DNA from: Salvia splendens
Taxonomy: Eukaryota > Streptophyta > Magnoliopsida > Lamiales > Lamiaceae
NCBI RefSeq assembly: GCF_004379255.2
Contig: NC_056039.1
Coordinates: 30,641,883-30,705,882, forward strand
Direction: 5' to 3'
DNA length: 64,000 nt
Shown piece by piece: positions 57,506 through 64,000 of this stretch; positions within the stretch are counted from its first letter, which is position 1, and each line of letters opens with the position of its first letter. The notes below the pieces were generated by a model. That model was given only the letters and a program-made list of their open reading frames with translations. It did not search any database and had not been told where the DNA came from. The position numbers and the translations under genes were made by a program.

Positions 57506-58745
57506 TACAGAATCCAAAGCATGTATAGTTCAAAGGCCAACTGAGATAAACAGCAGGTAATAGCTGATCATAAAAAGGTACATTACTAACTTCAGTCAGG
57601 AGTACAGAATTTCTATGGCAATAACAGATTAGTTTTTAACAACATCAAGTCTGTTCACACATGCACTGGTAAAATTAAACTTCAAGTTTACCGGGAACAA
57701 AAAATGTAATGATGTAAACATCAAATTCCTGTGATTCAGATTTCGTTAAGGCACGGTGATAACCACTGTTTTTACATATGAATAAGAAAGTTCACTACAA
57801 GCAATGCACTTTAGAATTCCATAAACAACCTTTTAAGTAATGTATAAGTAATGTCAATATGATATACTCCTGTTTTCTGACTACAAGTATTACATTACAA
57901 GTTAAACCTAAACTATACCTAACCCAACTAAACTTTTTTTTGGTAAATAGACTCTGGGTTAAATTTTAACTACAAAATCTTGAAAAATCACACACGCACA
58001 TAAATTAAATTAAGGAACCCATTGACAAAACTGCAACTATCTTGAAAATACTACGGCATGTTATGTTATTTCTAAGTAAAAAATTCACTTGAATCACATT
58101 AATTTCATCAAACCGGTTTTATTTTTGTTCTTTCACTTTCATTGCCCACCGATAAAATTTGATAGCCTTCCATTTCATAAAAATTATAATGCTCACTAGT
58201 AGTCATGATAAGAATCGATTAACACACATACTTGGTCATATACCTACGATATCGCACTAACTATTGAGATTTGAGGACAAATTACATTGAGAAGTCTACC
58301 GTTGACGCAATGCAATGGACCATGTCTTATTATTTATACTAGCAAAGACTCCACATGAATTTTCATTCTCTACAACTCCAATTTGGCAACGAAAATACTA
58401 GTACAGTATTTTAAAACAATCTCAAAAAATGTCCTGGAACCAAACACACCACAGGTGTGTTTGTGTACAAAAGGACCCAAATGCATATGTATGTCTAAAA
58501 TATGAACAGCGACCACATAAATCATGAGAACTGGAATTTCAGTTTTGGAGGAAAGAATATGCAGTGAAATTATAGCAAATCAACACCATTAAAAATTTAA
58601 AATGGAATGAACTATAGACTCAAATATGCTAATTAGAAAATCCATGGAATAAGAGAGTACATTTTCCCGAATCAGATCACAAAATTCGAACCTGAAATTC
58701 CACGGCTTCAAACTATTATCGGAAAAGATGAAAGTGATAGAAGGG
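57506..58745 (-). promoter_or_regulatory. USE1 5' leader with a likely 5' UTR intron
   Basis: A good acceptor (TTTATCTCAG on the minus strand, at 57541) lies 36 bases above the ATG, and a possible donor CAG|GTTCGA lies near 58692. That would give a ~1.15-kb leader intron with transcription starting near 58740. No other gene is evident. Inference from splice-site appearance only. Confidence 0.4.
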
Positions 58746-58816
58746 GAGGATTTAATACTAGGGAGGGGGAGAAGTTGTATTTCGGGAAGTTTGTATAAAT
58801 TTAGTTTTTTAAAGTA

Positions 58817-59032
58817 TACTCCTTCCGTCCCTAAAGAATATGCTCTTTGAGATTGACATCATTTTAATGTAAAATTGGTAAAGTAAAAGAGAAGTAGAGA
58901 AAAATTGTAAAGTAAGAGAAGTAGAGAAAAAAATAATTAAAGTATTTTTAATTGAGAATGAGTCTGACCTCATAAGAGAGATATGACTTTTCAAAATTAA
59001 AAAGTGCATATTCTTGTAAGACAGATGTAGTA
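58817..59032. mobile_element. Stowaway-like MITE
   Basis: Left end TACTCCTTCCGTCCCTAAAG, right end on the minus strand TACTACATCTGTCTTACAAG, bounded by TA, 216 bp. Lies just upstream of the inferred USE1 transcription start. Confidence 0.72.
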
Positions 59033-59076
59033 TTTTATTTAAATCTAATAATGGAATTAATTTTATTATAAAATTA

Positions 59077-59200
59077 TACCACTTCCTTCGTCTCATGATA
59101 GATGTTACCCTTAGATGATGGAACGAAAAATTTTATTTTATTTTTGTGAACTAAAATCAGTGTCGTTCAAAAAAAATTATTTTTCGAAGACGGAGGTAGT
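59077..59200. mobile_element. Degenerate Stowaway-like remnant
   Basis: CACTTCCTTCGTCTCATGAT at the left and CACTACCTCCGTCTTCGAAA on the minus strand at the right; ~124 bp, eroded. Confidence 0.45.
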
Positions 59201-59310
59201 GCCGTAGTGGTTTCATAAATCAAGGAATATGATCAAAATAAGTACACATCTTTATGCATAACACAAAATTGTAATTTTAGATAACACGGAAGTCCTTGTT
59301 AGTTTGTTTT

Positions 59311-59472
59311 TAGGATATTTTATAATATCTGAGTTTAAAAAATATTCAAATATTTTTAAATCATTTCAGGTATCCTTTTCAAAATAAATTTTTAGGATAT
59401 TTTATAATATCTGAGTTTAAAAAATATTCAAATATTTTTAAATCATTTCAGGTATCCTTTTCAAAATAATCT
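59311..59472. repeat. 82-bp direct tandem duplication
   Basis: TAGGATATTTTATAATATCT begins at 59311 and again at 59393. The following ~60 bases are the same in both copies. Confidence 0.92.
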
Positions 59473-59596
59473 ACAAACTAACTACAAATGACCTTCATGT
59501 TTAAAAATGACCGCGTGTTTTGGTTCTATCTTCTACAATAAGATTGAATTTTGCGTTTATCACAACTCTACAAATCTATATTCCAATTATGACTAA

Positions 59597-59881
59597 GAGC
59601 ATTTCCAACCATTTACACTAAACTCAAATCCATTTTAGTGTAAATGTTACGTCAAATATGATCTTACTTCAACCATTTACACTAAACACAAACTTAAAAA
59701 AATATTCTCTATATTATGCCTCTTTTACTCATAAAATTTGAAAAACTTTTAGGTTTTGGTTTAGTATAAACCTAAATACAGATATTTTTTTTCAAAAATA
59801 AAAAATGAGATTAGTTTTTGAGTACTATTGGAGCTAATGACCTATTCCATTTTAGGTTTTAGTGTACCGTTGAAGATGGTC
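59597..59881. mobile_element. Tourist-like (PIF/Harbinger) MITE
   Basis: 285 bp, flanked by TAA (59594-59596 and 59882-59884). Left end GAGCATTTCCAACCATTTAC, right end on the minus strand GACCATCTTCAACGGTACAC. Confidence 0.75.
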
Positions 59882-60065
59882 TAAGGCTTTATTTGGAGAA
59901 TGACAACAATCACAAAACATGTTTTAGAGGCATCCTTGCATAGAGGTGAAAAGATTCAGCTCGAAAAGACAAGCAATCTATGTTTTTTTTTTCAAATTTT
60001 TGTAATTTTTTTATGGATCGCTCAAAAAGACCAGCAGCTTTAAAGATATTACTATAATACTTTAA

Positions 60066-60243
60066 GGTGGTGTTCGGTTTTTAAGATAAAATAATACCAA
60101 GATATAATTAGTCATAGCTAATCCATATGACTAATTATTCCATGATTATTCATCTATCTAGGATTGAGTTGTGGAATTAAATCTCATAAACCAAATACAC
60201 TTCAAATTTAATCTCGAATACAATCTTACAAACCAAACATCCC
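60066..60243. mobile_element. Tourist-like MITE
   Basis: About 178 bp. Left end GGTGGTGTTCGGTTTTTAAG, right end on the minus strand GGGATGTTTGGTTTGTAAGA, flanked by TTAA on both sides (TTA target). Confidence 0.7.
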
Positions 60244-60775
60244 TTAAAGAAAAGAGATTATGAAAAATCAAGGAAACAATTTGAAGCTGTCGGGTAACTG
60301 CTAAGGGACAAGAATTGCAGATTCTCATAGTAATAATATAAAGAATGCAATGATTGAATGAAGAAAATCATATCGTCAAAAAAATAAATTATTTTCAAAT
60401 ACCAGCAAAAGCCCCAAATTATAAACAAGATTCTTATAACACCATTCATCCATGGCAATGCCATACACAAGATCAAATACTCTAAAACACAACCTACAAG
60501 ACTTTTCATCAACATGAAATTTTACAGCACACATCACTCATCACTGTCCTGTAACAACAGTAAAACAAGCCCAGGAACAGCAATGTTTAAAAAGGAAACA
60601 TTTGACACTAAATAATGCAGGATGAACATCACTCCACACTTAAGACCTAACAAATTATCATATCCAGACATAATTTCTACTCTCTCACTGAAACTAAGAA
60701 ACTAATACCAACAAGCCAACATCTGAATGTTCTAGAAAGTTCACCAATGTACATAAGGAGCTACTCTTGATGATA
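60244..60775 (-). other. 3' UTR/downstream of the GBPL3-like gene
   Basis: AT-rich sequence following the GBPL3-like stop codon. No other gene seen. Confidence 0.5.
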
Positions 60776-63700
60776 CTATGGTTTCTTGAGAACACATCTC
60801 TCATACAAAGCTACAATGTCCTTTTTGTTAGGATTCCTTAGTTGCAACAGCTCAGCTCCAAAATTGTGACTTGTAAGCTCATGCCTCAATTTCTGCACCG
60901 TGAAACTAGTGTAATCCTCCTGGTTTGTTTGTTCGCTATTGGTTGGCTCATCACCCCCCCTAAACACAGAACCACCATCCTCTGGACTCCCAAACTTCAT
61001 AGGGCTGTTGGTACTCTTGGTCCTTTTGTTTCCTCTGATTACTTTGTCATTCATGACCGTATCTTGTACCGAGTCAGCACCCATTTCATAATCATTGGTC
61101 CTACCACGTTTAGCATGGGAAGCAGTTCTCAGTCTGCCATCTATTGTGGATTTTTCACTGAATCGAAGAGCAGTCAATTCCTGAGAAACTTCATCAAGCT
61201 TCCCCTGAGTAGCTTGCAGCTGAACAGAGAGGGCTTCAGCTCTGTTATTTGCCTCTGTATGAGCAGCACGCTCACTTGCCAATAGAGTCTCAAGTACCTG
61301 AACAGTGGTCTTCCTCTGGTTGTTATTTGACTGTAACAGTGAGTCAATTTCTGTTTCCTTTTCTCTAATTCTGTTTTCCAGCATTTCTACCTTAAACAAG
61401 GCATCCCTTTCAGATGCTCTGTACCTCTCAACTTCATTAACCAAGTCAACCCTTTGCCTCTCCAAAGTCTCAGCATGCCGTTCAGCCCTCTCAATCTGTG
61501 CCAATCTTTCCATTGCTACACGCTGGAAATCACTTTTATCCTTCTGGGCAGAAGCTGCTTCAGCTCTGGCTTCATCAGCTAATTCCATTGTCCTTTTAGC
61601 TTCTTTTTCAGCTGCTTTACACCTTTCTTGAATTTCCTCAAATCTGTCAAACTGGTCTTGATACTTCTGCTCAAGATGTATTTTTTCCTGTTCCAGACTC
61701 CTGGCTTTGCTTTGTGCTGAAAGAGCAGCCACATTAGCTCCCTCTACCTTCTCACCTAGCTCCCTGATTTCAAGCTTTAATCTTGATGTCTCCAGATCAA
61801 AGTTCTTAAGCTTATATTCAGCAGCCTATAGCCAGTAACATCAGACAAAATAAGTTGCAGGCACTAATTTACATAAATATTCCTTACAGATATGGATTCT
61901 GGTAGAGATCCGAATGACAGGTGCACCCTCAAGCAAGAAAACAGAAAAGAAAAGAAAAGAAAACAAACAAACAAAAAAACAATGAATCTGTCAGGAACAA
62001 GGTTCGGCTTAACAAAATATAGCATATAAACCAACTAGCTCCCCCTCCCACAGGAAGTTAATGTCAGCTTCTCTTTTCAGAAAAAAAAACAGGCAGAAGT
62101 TTAAAAGCTGGAATTTTCCTGGGCATAAGAGTCAATACATTTGGCAGCTACTTACAAGTACCTTAACCAAAAAAATAGACTGATTTACAGCGATACTAAT
62201 TCGACCACATTGTGAAAGGAGGATAGTTAAGCCAAAATGGGGAGGAATATGCACAAAGGTATCAAATATTAATCAAATGAGTACTCTTGTCTAAACCTTA
62301 CCTTCAACTCCAAACTTAAAGTTGTCAAACGCTGCTCAGCTTCCTCAATCCTTGACGTCTTCTCCTTCATTTCTTCCTCCTGTTGATATTATTATTACAG
62401 AGAATAAAGTCACATAACTGGTCCCAGCATAATGAGATGCAAACAAATGTATAATTTCCTCCAGGAGGAAGGAATTTTCACCTTTTCTGCCAGTGCACTT
62501 GAAAATTCTTCTCTAAGAGCAGCTTCTCTTGATTGAGTTTGATAATTTGTGCGTTCTTGGACAGCAGAAGCTTTCTCTAGAGCATTTTTTGTTTCTCTGA
62601 CAGCAATATCATATTTACGCTTCCACTCCTCTGCCTCTTCATGAGCAGATTGAGCTTTCTCCTGAGCTGCTGCCAATCTTGCTTCAGCAGCAGAACTTTT
62701 CGATCTGAGCATCGCAACTTCTGCACCAAACTGATCTTCTTCAGCCTTCTGCTTTGATAAAACCAACTCATATTTCCTTTTCCAATCCATACATTCCTGT
62801 CTTGCTATATCAAGTGTTTTTGATAAGTTAGAGGACTTCTCTTCCAAGGAACTATATTTTTTTTGCAAATTGTTTATACGGTTCATGTAGTCATCTGTAA
62901 GATTTTCCTTGTCTTTGATAGCATCTTGATAGCGGTTCAGGTACTCAGATTTATACTTCTCACTAGCTTCCAGTTGCTTGTTAAGCAATTCTATCTTGTC
63001 TTCAATTGAACGGCATTTCAGTGCAAGAGAACTCTTTTCTGCTCCAATATGGTTGATTTGCTTTTTGATGAAGTCCAGAAGTGGACCCTCCAAGCTGGAC
63101 AAATCAAATAATATTAGAAAAGAACTTCATATGCAACCACCATACATCATAAAGAGTAACACAGGATACAAGAACCTTTGTTGAAGAAAAAGAACTACTT
63201 TCCGCCACTTCTCTGGTCCATGACAAGAGGATTCATACTTGCTCAAGAGCCCATCAAGAACCTGCCAGAACAGGAGTATTTAGGCCTTCTATAACTGTTT
63301 CGGTTGAGAATTTGGTTTATACTTGCTCAAGTTGCACAACAAGAAGAAAGTGAAGTCATAATAAGAATTTCTACACAAGAGGAACAAATAAATGAAACTT
63401 TGGTTGCATGCCTTAGCAATATAATACCAAAAACTATGTATATATCTGTGAAGCTAGCTTGTAAATATAAAAAATCTTGCGTTTAAACAAAATGTTAATT
63501 AAATAATTGTAATGAAGACAACAAATAGATATAAGGATACTGGTGATAGGAATGAGTGAGATCACACAAATTGCATTTCTTAATAGCATCAAGTAAAGGA
63601 CTTTTGAATAGAATCTTACAATATCTTAATTTTGCAATAAGAGCTTAAATCTAAAATATAAGCATTTGAACTAGACCATGAAAGATATTCTCAAAAGAAA

Positions 63701-63848
63701 ACATCTATCAACAATGATAACCTGCCTTTAGAACTGTGTCTACTTTTGCATCAGGAGCATGACAAGCTGTTCTCAACTCCCTTTCCATATTTTCTATGGT
63801 ACGTGTACAATGCAGATAAGCTTCCCGGAAAGCATCTTTTTTAATATC
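60776..63848 (-). CDS. GBPL3: Guanylate-binding-protein-like (GBPL3-type) C-terminal part; gene runs past the window
   Basis: Plant GBPLs are dynamin-like GTPases; GBPL3 forms nuclear condensates or lamina-associated assemblies involved in defence. Exons in the window (minus): 63848-63726, 63261-63176, 63094-62482, 62379-62302 and 61825-60776, coding for about 649 residues. These cover the helical region (YLHCTRTIENMERELRTAC), a long coiled coil rich in Glu/Ala/Arg, a basic stretch (HAKRGRTNDYE, NKRTKS) that may be a nuclear signal, and the conserved tail LRHELTSHNFGAELLQLRNP...IVALYERCVL typical of this type. The GTPase domain must lie beyond 64000. The intron 63725-63262 only keeps the frame if spliced with a GC donor (AAG|GCAGGT). 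No disruption seen. Confidence 0.9.
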
Positions 63849-64000
63849 CTGCAATTAACATGCAATTTTAATCAATAATAGAGCCAAATAGACCCAAAAC
63901 GACATTCGTTAATTAGAAAACGTAATAAACAACATCCAAAGATCTTAATCTATCCGTAAATTACAACAATTCAATTATAAGCTAAACGTAACAGATTATG

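Overview
This is a eudicot plant nuclear DNA window, about 64 kb. It has intron-rich plant genes, plant-type LTR retrotransposons with tRNA-Met-like primer sites, Stowaway/Tourist-style MITEs and long AT-rich spacers. Repeat style and protein similarity make an asterid, possibly Lamiales, plausible, but that is inference and not a species call.

Layout. 1-10.5 kb (minus): a complete 19-exon RINGLET (RLT) homeobox-DDT chromatin-remodelling gene, with a hAT deletion derivative in intron 3 and a Stowaway-like MITE in intron 15. 11.46-13.52 kb: a PIF/Harbinger element coding for the DDE transposase only. 13.6-19.26 kb: six terminal-inverted-repeat elements arranged end to end, each boundary a (TA)n tract; one carries a captured gene fragment. 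19.77-20.43 kb (minus): an intact DUF679/DMP membrane protein gene. 24.53-31.95 kb: a young, complete Ty3/gypsy Tat-lineage element whose gag-protease and pol frames are separated by one in-frame UAG in a leaky (CARYYA) context. 35.3-36.16 kb: a large foldback element. 36.95-40.03 kb (plus): an intact HAESA-LIKE1 receptor kinase gene. 40.38-42.25 kb: a second Harbinger-type element coding only for the Myb/SANT-like partner protein. 45.76-46.84 kb (plus): a small membrane-anchored kinase-like gene that lacks the catalytic aspartate. 49.13-57.5 kb (minus): the ER SNARE gene USE1, whose last exon is split inside its membrane anchor by a young Ty1/copia element (49.17-54.60 kb). 60.78-64 kb (minus): the 3' part of a guanylate-binding-protein-like (GBPL3-type) gene that runs off the window.

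The host genes are unrelated housekeeping, signalling and chromatin genes and do not form an operon or cluster. What ties the window together is transposon activity: two LTR elements whose LTR pairs read as identical, a pair of related Harbinger elements with complementary coding capacity, and a cluster of elements that appear to use TA microsatellites as landing sites. The strongest single observation is the recent copia disruption of USE1: five-base target duplication, intact tail codons on the far side, and a premature stop created inside the LTR.
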